Shown: positions 27,436-37,776 of the stretch, piece after piece | How positions within the stretch are numbered: the stretch's first letter is position 1 | How the letters are laid out: every line of letters begins with the position of its first letter | Assembly: GCA_947499125.1 (NCBI GenBank) | Contig: CANMMP010000003.1 | Span: 372,001-436,000 of the forward strand | Reading direction: 5' to 3' | From: an uncultured Pontibacter sp. | GTDB lineage: Bacteria > Bacteroidota > Bacteroidia > Cytophagales > Hymenobacteraceae | DNA: 64,000 nt | Program-made: the position numbers and the translations under genes | Notes under the pieces: generated by a model | The model's database searches: none | What the model was told of the DNA's origin: nothing | The model's input: the letters and a program-made list of their open reading frames with translations, nothing else

Positions 27436-29754
27436 TTAGATTGCTTCATCCAGGTTAATCTCGGTAGGCAGTTGCAGGAACTCATCCTGCATGGTCGAGT
27501 CCATTGGTATGCCACCGGTATTATACTTTGAACAATCTAATTCTACAGATAAAGGAGTTAAAGGTTTTGGGAAAGGGTCTTTCGAAACATCCAACGATTT
27601 GTCCTTATACACCTTCTGCATAAAATTAGCATAGATAGGCATTGCTAGTTTGTTACCTTGGCCCAGTGCTATAGTCCTGAAGTGAATAGAACGGTCTTCG
27701 CCGCCAACCCAGGTACCTGCTACAAGATTTGGTGTTAAACCCATAAACCAAGCATCAGACTGGTTCTGAGTTGTACCGGTCTTAGCAGCCATCTCATTCT
27801 TCAGGCCTTTACGGTGGCGTAAACCATAGTATGCAGTACCACCAGGCTCAGCTGCAGCTTTCATCATATGAATCATCATATAAGCCGTTTCTTCGCTCAG
27901 GGCTTCAATGGTTTTAGGCGCAAATACTTTTAGCACGTTACCATGCTTATCTTCTATCCTGGTAATATAGTTTGGCTCCACCCATGTTCCGCCGTTCACA
28001 AATGTGCCGTAAGCGCCTACCATGTCAAACAAAGTAACATCGCTGGTACCTAAAGCCAAAGAAGGTGTCGGGTCTAAAGGTGTAGATATGCCCAAACGCT
28101 TCGCAGTTTTAACTAAAGTTTCAGGGCCTAATTTATTTATCAGGAAGGCTGAGATAGAGTTAACTGACTCAGCAAGCGCTTTACGTAGCGTGAACTTTTC
28201 ACCAGAGAATTTATCATCAGCATTGTTCGGGCACCACATATTTCCATCCGGCAACGGAATACATACTTTCGTATCAATTACCTCATAGCATGGGTAATAG
28301 CCGTTTTCGATAGCCGCTGTGTAAAGGAATGGCTTAAACGTAGAACCTGGCTGACGTGCGCCTTGCTTTACGTGGTCGTATTTGAAATGCTTATAGTTTA
28401 TACCTCCAACCCAGGCCTTTATATGACCTGTTTGCGGTTCCATGGCCATAAAGCCGGTCTGCAGGAAGTGTTTATAGTATTTAAGCGAGTCCATTGGGCT
28501 CATCTCAACTTCTTTTTCACCGTTCCATGTGAAAATGGTCATCGGTACTTTTTTGTTGAGGTAGTAATGGATCGAGTCCTGATCGTCGCCGAAGCGCTCT
28601 TTCAGGTTTCTGTAACGCTCCGTGCGCTTAATGGCATTCTCAGCAAAACCTTTTATTTCTTTGTTATCGCGGTCAACCCAGGGGTTACGGCCTTTCCAGT
28701 GCTCAAAAAATAGCTTCTGCTGGTCCTGCATGTGCTCTGCCATAGCTTCCTCGGCATACTGCTGCATCCGGGAATCTATAGTTGTATATATCTTCAGGCC
28801 ATCAGCATACAGGTCGTAGCCATTGTCGCGGCACCATTTCAGTATCTCTTTGCTGGCTTCTGTACGGAAGTATGGAGCCAGACCGATATTCTGGTTCTCA
28901 ACGCGGTACTTAAGTTTGATATCCTGTTCTTTAAGCGTATTAAACTCTTCCTCAGGCAGGAAGCCATACTTCACCATTTGCGCAAGCACCACATTGCGGC
29001 GACGCTTTGAGTTTTCAGGGTTAAGTTTAGGGCTATAGTAAGTTGGCGCTTTCAGTAAGCCAACAAGCACAGCCGATTCTTCCAGTTTAAGGTCTTTAGG
29101 GTCTTTGCTGAAGAACGTTTTAGCTGCCACTTTTATACCGAAAGCGTTTGATCCGAAATCTACCGTGTTCAGGTACATGGTCATGATCTCGCGCTTAGTA
29201 TAGTTGCGCTCCAGCTTCACGGCCATTATCCATTCTTTGGTCTTGAGGATAAGCATACGTAGGCCGGGTACATCATTCAGTAAGCCGTTGTTCAGCTCAT
29301 CGCTACGCGTATCGAACAGGTTTTTGGCTACCTGCTGTGTAAGTGTGCTACCACCACCTTTATGGTTTCCGGTTGCTAAACCAGCAGCCACACGGGCCAT
29401 CGCTTCAGGGTCAATGCCGGAGTGTTCTTCAAACCGGATATCCTCTGTTGCGGTAAGGGCCAGCACCAGGTTTTCAGGAAGGTCTTCGTAATCAACCGGC
29501 GATCTGTTTTCCCGGAAATATTTACCAAGCAGAACATTGTCGGCTGAGTAAAGCTCCGATGCAAGCTCGCTTTTAGGGTTTTCGAGGGTACGCAGGTTGG
29601 GCAGCTCCCCGAAAAGGTTCAGGAAGTTGATGCTTACTGCATAAATGTAAACTATAAACGCAGCAAAGCCGCCTAAGAAAAGCAGCCAAAGCGTAGTTAT
29701 TACTTTAGGCCAAACCGACACCTGCGGTTTTACTGTTTTTTGACGCGTAGTCAT
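27436..29754 (-). CDS. Class A penicillin-binding protein (PBP1A type)
   Basis: Bifunctional peptidoglycan synthase, 772 residues, anchored by one N-terminal membrane helix (about 17-40). The GT51 glycosyltransferase domain shows ATEDIRFEEHSGIDPEAMAR and GGSTLTQQVAKNLFDTR. The transpeptidase has GSTFKPFLY with Ser471 as nucleophile, the SVN motif (ALAESVNSISAF) and KTGTTQNQSDAWFMG. It sits between sprE and uvrC with gaps of 4 and 11 bp, so the three genes look like one operon. Confidence 0.95.
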   Translation of the reverse strand: MTTRQKTVKPQVSVWPKVITTLWLLFLGGFAAFIVYIYAVSINFLNLFGELPNLRTLENPKSELASELYSADNVLLGKYFRENRSPVDYEDLPENLVLALTATEDIRFEEHSGIDPEAMARVAAGLATGNHKGGGSTLTQQVAKNLFDTRSDELNNGLLNDVPGLRMLILKTKEWIMAVKLERNYTKREIMTMYLNTVDFGSNAFGIKVAAKTFFSKDPKDLKLEESAVLVGLLKAPTYYSPKLNPENSKRRRNVVLAQMVKYGFLPEEEFNTLKEQDIKLKYRVENQNIGLAPYFRTEASKEILKWCRDNGYDLYADGLKIYTTIDSRMQQYAEEAMAEHMQDQQKLFFEHWKGRNPWVDRDNKEIKGFAENAIKRTERYRNLKERFGDDQDSIHYYLNKKVPMTIFTWNGEKEVEMSPMDSLKYYKHFLQTGFMAMEPQTGHIKAWVGGINYKHFKYDHVKQGARQPGSTFKPFLYTAAIENGYYPCYEVIDTKVCIPLPDGNMWCPNNADDKFSGEKFTLRKALAESVNSISAFLINKLGPETLVKTAKRLGISTPLDPTPSLALGTSDVTLFDMVGAYGTFVNGGTWVEPNYITRIEDKHGNVLKVFAPKTIEALSEETAYMMIHMMKAAAEPGGTAYYGLRHRKGLKNEMAAKTGTTQNQSDAWFMGLTPNLVAGTWVGGEDRSIHFRTIALGQGNKLAMPIYANFMQKVYKDKSLDVSKDPFPKPLTPLSVELDCSKYNTGGIPMDSTMQDEFLQLPTEINLDEAI

Positions 29755-29758
29755 GTAC

Positions 29759-32563
29759 TTAATAATTGTTATTGAAGAAAGTCAGGTATGCTTCCACATC
29801 TTTCTGCTCCATCAGTTTCTGAAAGTTAGCAGCCGATATTACAAAGGTAGCGAATTCTATGCCTCTTATTCTACCAACCGGCGATTCGGGAGCTTTTTGT
29901 CGAAGATTATAGCTTTTTGCAGTCTCCAGGTCAGAGAAAGTGCCTTCCACAAGTATAGTTTTTCCATCAGCGAAAGGTTCTTCGGTAGCACTTAGCTGCT
30001 CGGCCTTATAAAAACGCTGGTTAAACTGGTTATACTTAGCTGCTATACCTCTGAAAGCCGGATGTTTACCCGGATAAACCAGTACAAAATAATAAGCGCT
30101 GTCTGGCTCAGTTGAGAAGATAGATTGCTCTACCGCAGTAGTATCAGAAGACGCAGTAGCAGGGTTTGGTACCGAAGTAGTGTCTGTAGGAGCAGTGGCC
30201 GGTGCAGCAGTTGCATTTGTTTTTGTGTCCGCTGTCTGCTCAGCTGCCTTATCAGTAGCCGATGTTGTAGCAGCAAGCGCTGCGTTTACTTTTTCTTCAG
30301 GCGTTAAAGAGCTGGCCTGGGCTTTTGGTTTTGGCTCAGGAGTATTGGGTGCAGTTTTGTGTAGCTGGTTGTTCTGTTCCAGGGCAGCGTAGGTTTCCAG
30401 TAGTTTTTGAGCCTTCGCCTGCAACGGGCTGTTGGGGTAACTCTTCTGGAAGCGTTCCAGTTGTGTCTTTAATGCGGCCGGCTCTTTGGTACGCGCAACT
30501 ATAAGCACTTCCAGGTAAGCAGTTTTATCCAGAATGTCGCTAAGCGGGTACTGGCTGATGAGTTGGTCTACAATTTTCTGTGCCTGCTTATAGTCTGCTT
30601 CTTCATATAAAGTATAAGCCGAGTCGTACAGGGAACGCGCTTTCAGGTTTTCGGCAGCGTTTTTGGCCATAAAGTCCGAATCGTCTATTAACTGGGCAAA
30701 TGTAGAGTTCGGGAATTGCGCTTTTATCTTACTATAATAAACCTGCTTTTGCGCTTCGTTACCGGTTTTGCCATGCAGCAAGTATAACGCATAGTATGTT
30801 TCAGCAGCATGCTCAGTGTTCGGGAAGCGCTGAATTAATTGTTCATAGGTCTCGGTAGCCTTAGCCGGGTTGTTCAGGTTCTGATCGTAAATTTTGGCTA
30901 ATGCAAAAAGAGCATCCTCCACCAGCTTTTCAGAGCGCTGCATGTCGGCGGTAGTAGCCGGTATATCTTTCAGGTAAGTTTGTACCTGTGCTTCCAGTCT
31001 TTGCTCGATGCTTATAGTTGAGTCGGTTTGGGCTTGTTGTTGAGGCTGTTGCGCCACCTGTTCCTGCGGTGTGCTTTCGCCACGGTTCCGGATACGCCAG
31101 AAGTCCTGCAACGGCCTGTCGCCCCAACGCCTGATAAACTCAGAACGGGCCGTAGCTATGGCAGCCGGGTTATCGAAATACCAGATACCGGATGAAGTAG
31201 TAGTTGGCGCAAATGCTACCGTCTGATCAGAATTTATAGTTGTCCGGTTCCGTTCTGTTTCCTGTTGGCGGGCCTCCTGCTGTGCAAGTAATTGCTGTCT
31301 TTCGTCTTCCTGCCTCTGTACCAATTGCGTCAGGAAATCCAACCGTTCACTCTCGCTCATACGGGCAATGCGTTGCAGGCTATCCTGTAATTGAATGGTG
31401 TTATACTGGTTAGCAAACGAGGTAAGTACATCGCGGCGTTCGGCAACAGCTTCGTATTCGGGGGCAGTTTTTGGGTATACTTGTACGGCGCTGTCGTAAT
31501 AGGCTTGTGCCATGTTATACTTGCCCAGGTGGTCGAAGTATATTTTACCGGCCAGCAGGTAACTATAAGCTTTCTGGTTTGGCAGCGAGCCACGCTCTTT
31601 CAGCGACCGCTGTATATATTCAAGAGCTTGGGTGAAATTCTCTTTGCGGAGCTCAAACTGTGCCATCTCGTAGAGTATCTTGTCTTTATACTCTACGTTC
31701 TTTTCATCTTTGAGCATGCGCTCATAAAATCCTGCTATACGTTCCTGATCCTGCGAATCACTCAGCTCCGAGACCTGGCCAATGTATAGCCTGCTGAAAA
31801 AGCCAAGGTCGTAAGGCGGGTTACGCTTTAATATCCTGTTATAGTGTTTATAGGCTTCTTTATCCTGGTTTGTAGCCTGGTATAGTTGCGCCAGCGCAAA
31901 TCTCACCCTCGATTCATCATCTTTTTCTTCGAAGTTAGGAATAGACAAGGCCAGGTTTTCGATTACGGCTGCCGTGTCGCCTTGCGCGCGGTGGTACTGT
32001 GCCCTGGTAAGGTATAACTCGCGGGCATTATCCCGGTTCAGGCGTTCGCGGCGCAATAACTCCGATACCTGGTTGGCATTGTCCAATTCGTCCATCTGCA
32101 AGTATGAACGCATTAGCCATACCAGTGCTTCGTGGCGGGCATCTTTATCTTTGCCTATGGTATTAGCATATTTAAAAGTGCGGGCAGCATCAGCAAAATC
32201 GAGCTGGTAATACCGGGCACGGCCAATCAGGATATAACTATCATCTATCCACTTGCTGTTTTTGTGATATTGTATCGGGAACGACGCCTTTTTTACTACA
32301 TCTTCCAGGTCAGCGGCGGCGGCTTTGGCTGTGTTAGAATCTAAAGGTGGATAAATAGGGATGACCTGGTTATAGTCGTACTGCGTTTGTGCCTGCAGCG
32401 CATCTTCAATGGCTCTTAGCTTTTCGTTAGCCAGGAAATAGCCATTATAGCGTGCGGTAGTATTATGGTAAGTCGTGCTCAGCGGGTTGTTGCGCTCCAC
32501 AGAGCAGGCGCCAAACAGCAGTGCAAACAGCAGTAAGTACAGGTATGTCGATCTTTGCTTCAA
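29759..32563 (-). CDS. Type IX secretion lipoprotein SprE/PorW (TPR protein)
   Basis: A 934-residue lipoprotein needed for type IX secretion and gliding. The signal MKQRSTYLYLLLFALLFGAC and the following RNNPLSTTYHNTTARYNGYF match SprE/PorW. Tetratricopeptide-like helices run through most of the protein (YILIGRARYYQLDFADAART, TYEQLIQRFPNTEHAAETYY). A low-complexity Ala/Thr/Pro stretch lies at about 770-835, and a final domain begins near DSAYYFVLVYPGK. The start is TTG 32563, as an in-frame stop lies three codons upstream and no ATG is suitable. It links functionally with the gldKLMN cluster 4 kb away on the other strand. Confidence 0.88.
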   Translation of the reverse strand: MKQRSTYLYLLLFALLFGACSVERNNPLSTTYHNTTARYNGYFLANEKLRAIEDALQAQTQYDYNQVIPIYPPLDSNTAKAAAADLEDVVKKASFPIQYHKNSKWIDDSYILIGRARYYQLDFADAARTFKYANTIGKDKDARHEALVWLMRSYLQMDELDNANQVSELLRRERLNRDNARELYLTRAQYHRAQGDTAAVIENLALSIPNFEEKDDESRVRFALAQLYQATNQDKEAYKHYNRILKRNPPYDLGFFSRLYIGQVSELSDSQDQERIAGFYERMLKDEKNVEYKDKILYEMAQFELRKENFTQALEYIQRSLKERGSLPNQKAYSYLLAGKIYFDHLGKYNMAQAYYDSAVQVYPKTAPEYEAVAERRDVLTSFANQYNTIQLQDSLQRIARMSESERLDFLTQLVQRQEDERQQLLAQQEARQQETERNRTTINSDQTVAFAPTTTSSGIWYFDNPAAIATARSEFIRRWGDRPLQDFWRIRNRGESTPQEQVAQQPQQQAQTDSTISIEQRLEAQVQTYLKDIPATTADMQRSEKLVEDALFALAKIYDQNLNNPAKATETYEQLIQRFPNTEHAAETYYALYLLHGKTGNEAQKQVYYSKIKAQFPNSTFAQLIDDSDFMAKNAAENLKARSLYDSAYTLYEEADYKQAQKIVDQLISQYPLSDILDKTAYLEVLIVARTKEPAALKTQLERFQKSYPNSPLQAKAQKLLETYAALEQNNQLHKTAPNTPEPKPKAQASSLTPEEKVNAALAATTSATDKAAEQTADTKTNATAAPATAPTDTTSVPNPATASSDTTAVEQSIFSTEPDSAYYFVLVYPGKHPAFRGIAAKYNQFNQRFYKAEQLSATEEPFADGKTILVEGTFSDLETAKSYNLRQKAPESPVGRIRGIEFATFVISAANFQKLMEQKDVEAYLTFFNNNY

Positions 32564-32879
32564 GTCTGGTTAAGATGCAGAAAAAATAAGGCGAAAGTAT
32601 AAAACTGTAACGATGCGATTATATGCCAAAGTATAACAGCAACTATAACTACAGCGCTTACGCACCCAGTAGTAAGTGGTTTACTTATAGCGCATACTAC
32701 AAAAATACATTATTATATGATATAAGCAGCAGAGATAATCCGCACATCTACAACTATAGGGCTTTATAATTGGTTTCGGGGTGAGATGTAAAGTATAAAG
32801 TGGGCAGGCGGATGCGGTAATTTGTCATTTACAAAGGTTTACAATTAAAAAAGGCGTAGTTTTGTGCAAAATTTAAATA
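32564..32879. other. Divergent intergenic region, sprE / ATP synthase operon
   Basis: A 316-bp gap between divergent operons. It is AT-rich and has several ACTATA/AGTATA hexamers (for example 32641-32650 and 32750-32760). The only functional signal I can point to is the -7 element at its right end. No RNA gene or reading frame of note was seen. Confidence 0.6.
32857..32864 (+). promoter_or_regulatory. Probable -7 element of the ATP synthase operon
   Basis: TAGTTTTG fits TAnnTTTG and lies 15 bp before the first start codon. A matching TTTG at the right distance upstream was not found, so the -33 element is unassigned. Confidence 0.45.
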
Positions 32880-33107
32880 ATGTCTCCAACTCCAGAAGAA
32901 AAAGATAACGAAGGTGGCGCAAAGCCATACCTGAAGTATTCCGGACTTGCATTCCAGATGATCGGGGTGATGGTGCTGGCGGCCTGGGGTGGTATGGCGC
33001 TCGACGAGCATTTCGGAACTAAAAACCCCTGGTTTACGATTGGGTTGCTGGTGGCTGCAGTTGTAGCCTCCATGATGTTGGTTATAATTTCGTTAAACAA
33101 AAAATAA
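32880..33107 (+). CDS. AtpZ/AtpI-like ATP synthase accessory protein
   Basis: A 75-residue protein with two membrane helices (about 24-42 and 53-72) that matches the AtpZ/AtpI type placed first in bacterial ATP synthase operons. It has the family loop MALDEHFGTKNPWFTIGLLV between the helices. Such proteins aid assembly of the c-ring or Mg2+/Ca2+ transport for the enzyme. That is family knowledge and is not visible here. It is followed after 6 bp by the next gene. Confidence 0.82.
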   Translation: MSPTPEEKDNEGGAKPYLKYSGLAFQMIGVMVLAAWGGMALDEHFGTKNPWFTIGLLVAAVVASMMLVIISLNKK

Positions 33108-33113
33108 GTACCC

Positions 33114-33503
33114 GTGGATTTTTTTAAGAAACTTGCTCTGTACTCGCTGGTGGTCGGCCTGCTGCTTGGCGCGTTGCAATTTTATACCGGGAACCAGTTG
33201 GTGCACACACATGCCTGGTGGTTGTTTGGTTTCATGGTTCTGGTAACTGCGCTTACCTATTATGTATCACGGCTGGGAGTAAGTTACGATACCGATAACT
33301 TTCAACTATACTATTTCGGGGCTATGGGCTTCCGGATGATATTAAGTATTACACTGATCTTTATTTACGTGTTCATGTTCTCTGAGAACGAGTTACAGTT
33401 CGTGTTTAACTTTTTCGTGCTATATTTTCTATTTACCGGGTTTGAAATTTACAGTTTGTTGGCTAACTTCGCACCGCAATTGAAAAAGCGAAACGAAGAA
33501 TAA
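33114..33503 (+). CDS. Four-helix membrane protein in the AtpI position
   Basis: A 129-residue protein starting at GTG 33114, with four predicted membrane helices (about 7-25, 33-50, 68-88, 95-115). Its position between the AtpZ-like gene and atpB is where AtpI lies in other operons. Its sequence (ALQFYTGNQLVHTHAWWLFG) is of the short AtpI-like type seen in Bacteroidota. A role as ATP synthase assembly factor is inferred from position. Confidence 0.7.
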   Translation: MDFFKKLALYSLVVGLLLGALQFYTGNQLVHTHAWWLFGFMVLVTALTYYVSRLGVSYDTDNFQLYYFGAMGFRMILSITLIFIYVFMFSENELQFVFNFFVLYFLFTGFEIYSLLANFAPQLKKRNEE

Positions 33504-33541
33504 AGTACCACTTTACACACGTTGCTTCTAACTATCTCTTA

Positions 33542-34585
33542 ATGAAGAAGTTATTTATTTTACTGTTTTCCTTCTTAACGATCACGGCAAATGCCGCATC
33601 TTCGGAAGGTGGGGAATTCAAGCCCGGCGATATGATCACGCATCACATCGCAGATGATTACAGCTGGCATTTTGCAGATGGAGCAGTGCTTTATCTACCA
33701 GTTATTCTGATCGATAATGGTCAGTTTGTTTCTTTCTCCTCTAGTAACTTCTACAACGAGAACCATGAGCTTGTGCCTTACAGAGGTTACAAAATGGAGC
33801 ATGGTCATATCTATAAAGCAAACGAAGCCGGCGAGCCTATCGCAGATTACTCCGGTCTTTATGACTTTTCTATCACAAAGAACGTTGCCTCTATGTTTGT
33901 AAGTGTGGCGCTGCTGTTCTTTGTGTTCTTCTCTATAGCAGGCAGCTACAAGAAAAATGCAGGCAAAGCCCCACGCGGTATGCAGTCTTTCTTCGAGCCG
34001 ATCATCATTTTTATCCGTGATGAGATCGCTAAGGCGAACATCGGTCCAAAGTATGAGCGCTATATGCCATACCTGCTTACAATATTCTTCTTTATCTGGT
34101 TTAACAACCTGCTTGGCTTAATGCCGGGTGGCGCTAACTTAACCGGTAATATTGCGGTAACGCTTGTGCTGGCTACCATGACACTTTTAATTACAGTGTT
34201 TAGCGGTAATAAAAGCTACTGGGGTCACATCTTCAACACGCCTGGTGTTCCGTGGTGGTTAAAGTGGGGTATTCCAATTATGCCTGTAGTTGAGTTGATC
34301 GGTATATTTACAAAGCCTTTCTCTCTTATGGTTCGTCTTTTTGCGAACATTACGGCAGGTCACATTATCATTCTTTCCCTGTTCAGCTTGATCTTTATAT
34401 TCCAGAGTGTAGCCGTTGGCCCGCTTAGCGTGGCGTTTGCTACTTTCATGAACTTCCTGGAATTATTCGTGGCGCTGCTACAGGCTTATATCTTTACGCT
34501 GCTTTCTGCGATGTACTTCGGTGGAGCAGTTGAAGAGCACGACCACGTGAGCGACTTAGGTCACGGTGAAGGTGCGCATCATTAA
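33542..34585 (+). CDS. atpB: ATP synthase Fo subunit a
   Basis: Forms the proton half-channels beside the c-ring. At 347 residues it is longer than the Escherichia coli protein because of an exported N-terminal extension (signal MKKLFILLFSFLTITANA, then about 100 residues outside the membrane), which is usual in Bacteroidota. The key helix LMVRLFANITAGHIIIL carries the essential Arg265. The C-terminus is His-rich (EEHDHVSDLGHGEGAHH). Confidence 0.97.
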   Translation: MKKLFILLFSFLTITANAASSEGGEFKPGDMITHHIADDYSWHFADGAVLYLPVILIDNGQFVSFSSSNFYNENHELVPYRGYKMEHGHIYKANEAGEPIADYSGLYDFSITKNVASMFVSVALLFFVFFSIAGSYKKNAGKAPRGMQSFFEPIIIFIRDEIAKANIGPKYERYMPYLLTIFFFIWFNNLLGLMPGGANLTGNIAVTLVLATMTLLITVFSGNKSYWGHIFNTPGVPWWLKWGIPIMPVVELIGIFTKPFSLMVRLFANITAGHIIILSLFSLIFIFQSVAVGPLSVAFATFMNFLELFVALLQAYIFTLLSAMYFGGAVEEHDHVSDLGHGEGAHH

Positions 34586-34604
34586 TCTTGAATTCTTTTT
34601 TTAA

Positions 34605-34880
<276 letters not shown>

Positions 34881-34901
34881 TTAAAGCTTTTGTTGATCTC
34901 A

Positions 34902-34924
34902 CGTCCGGACGAATGGTCCGGACG
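34902..34924 (+). promoter_or_regulatory. Intercistronic hairpin between atpE and atpF
   Basis: CGTCCGGAC and GTCCGGACG are perfect 9-bp arms with a GAATG loop; flanking CTCA and TGAG extend the stem past a bulge. No T run follows, so it looks like an mRNA-stabilising or processing hairpin that could favour atpE. Confidence 0.65.
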
Positions 34925-35011
34925 ATGAGGTCTAAAGTAGTAATATAGTTAAAGGCCATAGTTGCAAAAGCGAGTGGCAAACAAAAAACTAAATAGTCAA
35001 CTTTCATAAAA

Positions 35012-35506
35012 ATGGATTTAGTAACCCCAAATTTTGGTCTGATCTTCTGGCAGCTAGTAACGTTCCTGATCGTTCTTTTCCTGCTTACTAAGTTTGCCTG
35101 GAAGCCAATCATGAACGCCCTGCGCGAGCGTGAAGCTTCTATCGAGAATGCCCTGAGCGCTGCTGAAAAAGCAAAGCTTGAAATGCAGGGATTAAAAGCC
35201 GAAAACGAGAAGTTATTGGCTGAAGCCCGTATGGAGCGCGACAAGATATTGAAAGAGGCATCTGAAGCTGGCAACACGCTTGTAGAAAATGCCAGAAACA
35301 AAGCGAACGAAGAAGGCTCGCGCATGATCGCACAGGCCCGTGAAGCTATCGAAAACGAAAAGCTTGCCGCTATTACTGAGGTTAAGAATATGGCAGCTGC
35401 ACTTTCGGTGGACATTGCAGAGCGCATACTACGCAAAGAGCTGAGCGACAAACAAGCACAGCAAGAACTGGCGCAGGATTACCTTCGTGAAGTAACGCTT
35501 AACTAA
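35012..35506 (+). CDS. atpF: ATP synthase Fo subunit b
   Basis: Peripheral stalk subunit of 164 residues. One membrane helix at the N-terminus (LIFWQLVTFLIVLFLLTKFA) is followed by the long charged coiled coil (SAAEKAKLEMQGLKAENEKL) and the delta-binding end (LSVDIAERILRKELSDKQAQ). It is preceded by an unusually long 131-bp gap after atpE that holds a hairpin. Confidence 0.96.
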   Translation: MDLVTPNFGLIFWQLVTFLIVLFLLTKFAWKPIMNALREREASIENALSAAEKAKLEMQGLKAENEKLLAEARMERDKILKEASEAGNTLVENARNKANEEGSRMIAQAREAIENEKLAAITEVKNMAAALSVDIAERILRKELSDKQAQQELAQDYLREVTLN

Positions 35507-35561
35507 AAATAAAACTGATGGCTTTGCCAAAGCGCATGAGCCATACTTTATACAAAGCACT

Positions 35562-36119
35562 ATGTCAGAATTAAGAGTTGCTTCCAGGTACGCAAAGTCG
35601 CTGATAGAGCTGGCTGCTGAAAAGGGCGTGCTGGAACAGGTGCATAACGATATGAAACTGTTCTCAAGCGTAGTTTCAGAGAACAGAGATTTTCAGATGC
35701 TTCTACGCAACCCGATCGCTAAGTCAGATAAGAAACTGGCTATTTTAAACGGGATATTTAGCGGAAAAGTAGAAGAGTTGACCTTGATGTTTTTCAACAT
35801 TGTGGCGCGCAAGAACCGTGAGTCGTTACTGGAGTTTGTAGCTACGGAGTTTGAAACGCAATACAACTTAATGAAGGGTATACAGCGTGCACAGGTAGTC
35901 TCTGCTGTGCCTTTAACTCCTGAATTACGTCAGCAATTAGGTGAAAAACTGGCTAACGAGACCGGTAAAACTATACAGTTAGAAGAAATGATCGATCCGA
36001 GCCTTATTGGCGGCTTTGTGCTGACAGTAGGGGACAAACAGATCGATAGCTCAGTGAAGCACAGCCTTCGCAAGCTTAAAAATAATTTTAAAGACAATTC
36101 CTATATTAATAAACTATAA
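35562..36119 (+). CDS. atpH: ATP synthase F1 subunit delta
   Basis: A 185-residue subunit that joins the peripheral stalk to the top of F1. Motifs are [20 protein letters not shown] at the N-terminus and the C-terminal [20 protein letters not shown] plus [14 protein letters not shown]. Two bases separate its stop from atpA. Confidence 0.96.
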   Translation: MSELRVASRYAKSLIELAAEKGVLEQVHNDMKLFSSVVSENRDFQMLLRNPIAKSDKKLAILNGIFSGKVEELTLMFFNIVARKNRESLLEFVATEFETQYNLMKGIQRAQVVSAVPLTPELRQQLGEKLANETGKTIQLEEMIDPSLIGGFVLTVGDKQIDSSVKHSLRKLKNNFKDNSYINKL

Positions 36120-36121
36120 TC

Positions 36122-37702
36122 ATGGCAGAAGTAAGACCTGACGAAGTATCAGCCATACTAAGAGAGCAGCTTTCCGGCTTCCGTTCTGAGGCAGAACTGG
36201 AAGAGGTAGGTACAGTACTGCAAGTGGGTGACGGTGTCGCTCGTATCTATGGCCTTTCCAGAGCACAATCTGGTGAGCTTTTAGAGTTTGAGAACGGACT
36301 TCAGGCGCTTGTTCTGAACCTGGAAGAAGACAACGTAGGTGCCGTAATGCTTGGCGACTACAGCGAAATTAAAGAAGGCGCTACTGTAAAAAGAACGAAC
36401 CGTATTGCCTCTGTTAAAGTAGGTGACGGTATTATCGGTCGTGTAGTGAACACACTGGGCCAGCCAATCGATGGTCGTGGTCCGATTGCTGGAGACTTAT
36501 ATGAAATGCCACTGGAGCGTAAAGCACCAGGTGTAATTTTCCGTCAGCCGGTAAACGAGCCAATGCAGACTGGTATCAAAGCGATCGACTCAATGATTCC
36601 GATCGGCCGTGGTCAGCGTGAGCTTATCATCGGTGACCGCCAGACTGGTAAATCAGCTGTGGCGATCGATACGATCCTGAACCAGCGCGAGTTCTACGAT
36701 AAAGGACAGCCTGTATTCTGTATCTATGTTGCAGTTGGTCAGAAAGCATCTACAGTAGCTCAGGTTGTAAAAGCCCTTACTGAAGGTGGTGCAATGGATT
36801 ACACTGTGGTAGTAGCAGCTTCTGCTTCTGACCCGGCTCCAATGCAGTTCTTTGCTCCGTTTACAGGTGCTGCTATCGGTGAGTTCTTCCGCGATACTGG
36901 CCGTCCTGCACTGGTTGTTTATGATGACCTTTCTAAGCAGGCTGTTGCTTACCGCGAAGTATCTCTACTTCTTCGTCGTCCTCCAGGGCGTGAAGCATAT
37001 CCAGGTGACGTATTCTATCTGCACTCACGTTTATTAGAGCGTGCGGCTAAAGTTAACGCATCGGATGATATCGCAAGAGAAATGAACGACTTACCAGAGT
37101 CTATCCGTCATATGGTGAAAGGTGGTGGTTCTTTAACTGCACTTCCGATCATCGAGACGCAGGCTGGTGACGTTTCTGCCTATATCCCAACAAACGTGAT
37201 TTCTATCACGGATGGTCAGATCTTCCTTGAGACGAACCTTTTCAACTCAGGTATCCGTCCTGCGATCAACGTAGGTATTTCGGTATCGCGTGTGGGTGGT
37301 AACGCTCAGATCAAAGCGATGAAGAAAGTATCTGGTACGCTGAAGCTTGACCAGGCGCAGTTCCGTGAACTGGAAGCGTTTGCTAAATTTGGTTCTGACC
37401 TGGATGCTGCTACCAAGCTTACAATTGAGCGTGGTCGTCGTAACTTGGAGATCCTGAAGCAGCCACAGTTCTCTCCGGTTCCGGTTGAAGAGCAGGTAGC
37501 TATTATTTATGCAGCTACAAATGGTCTGCTGGATGATGTTCCGGTTTCAGAAGTTAGAACTTTTGAGAAAGAGTATCTTTTAGCAATGCGTTCTCAGCAC
37601 CAGGGTACATTAAATGCCTTACTGGCAGGTAAACTGGATGACGAGACAACTGGTGTAATGCGCCAGGTAGCAAAAGAGCTTTCTGCAAAATACAAGAAGT
37701 AA
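36122..37702 (+). CDS. atpA: ATP synthase F1 subunit alpha
   Basis: A 526-residue non-catalytic nucleotide-binding subunit. The Walker A motif is [30 protein letters not shown] holds the conserved Arg that reaches the catalytic site on beta. [20 protein letters not shown] and [20 protein letters not shown] are also typical. The codon usage (GGT, CGT, GTA) suggests high expression. Confidence 0.98.
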   Translation: MAEVRPDEVSAILREQLSGFRSEAELEEVGTVLQVGDGVARIYGLSRAQSGELLEFENGLQALVLNLEEDNVGAVMLGDYSEIKEGATVKRTNRIASVKVGDGIIGRVVNTLGQPIDGRGPIAGDLYEMPLERKAPGVIFRQPVNEPMQTGIKAIDSMIPIGRGQRELIIGDRQTGKSAVAIDTILNQREFYDKGQPVFCIYVAVGQKASTVAQVVKALTEGGAMDYTVVVAASASDPAPMQFFAPFTGAAIGEFFRDTGRPALVVYDDLSKQAVAYREVSLLLRRPPGREAYPGDVFYLHSRLLERAAKVNASDDIAREMNDLPESIRHMVKGGGSLTALPIIETQAGDVSAYIPTNVISITDGQIFLETNLFNSGIRPAINVGISVSRVGGNAQIKAMKKVSGTLKLDQAQFRELEAFAKFGSDLDAATKLTIERGRRNLEILKQPQFSPVPVEEQVAIIYAATNGLLDDVPVSEVRTFEKEYLLAMRSQHQGTLNALLAGKLDDETTGVMRQVAKELSAKYKK

Positions 37703-37776
37703 TATTTAAGTTATGCGTTAGAGGTTAAGCTTGTAAAATAGCTTAGCCTTTAACTTTTGCTCATAACAGCAACTAT

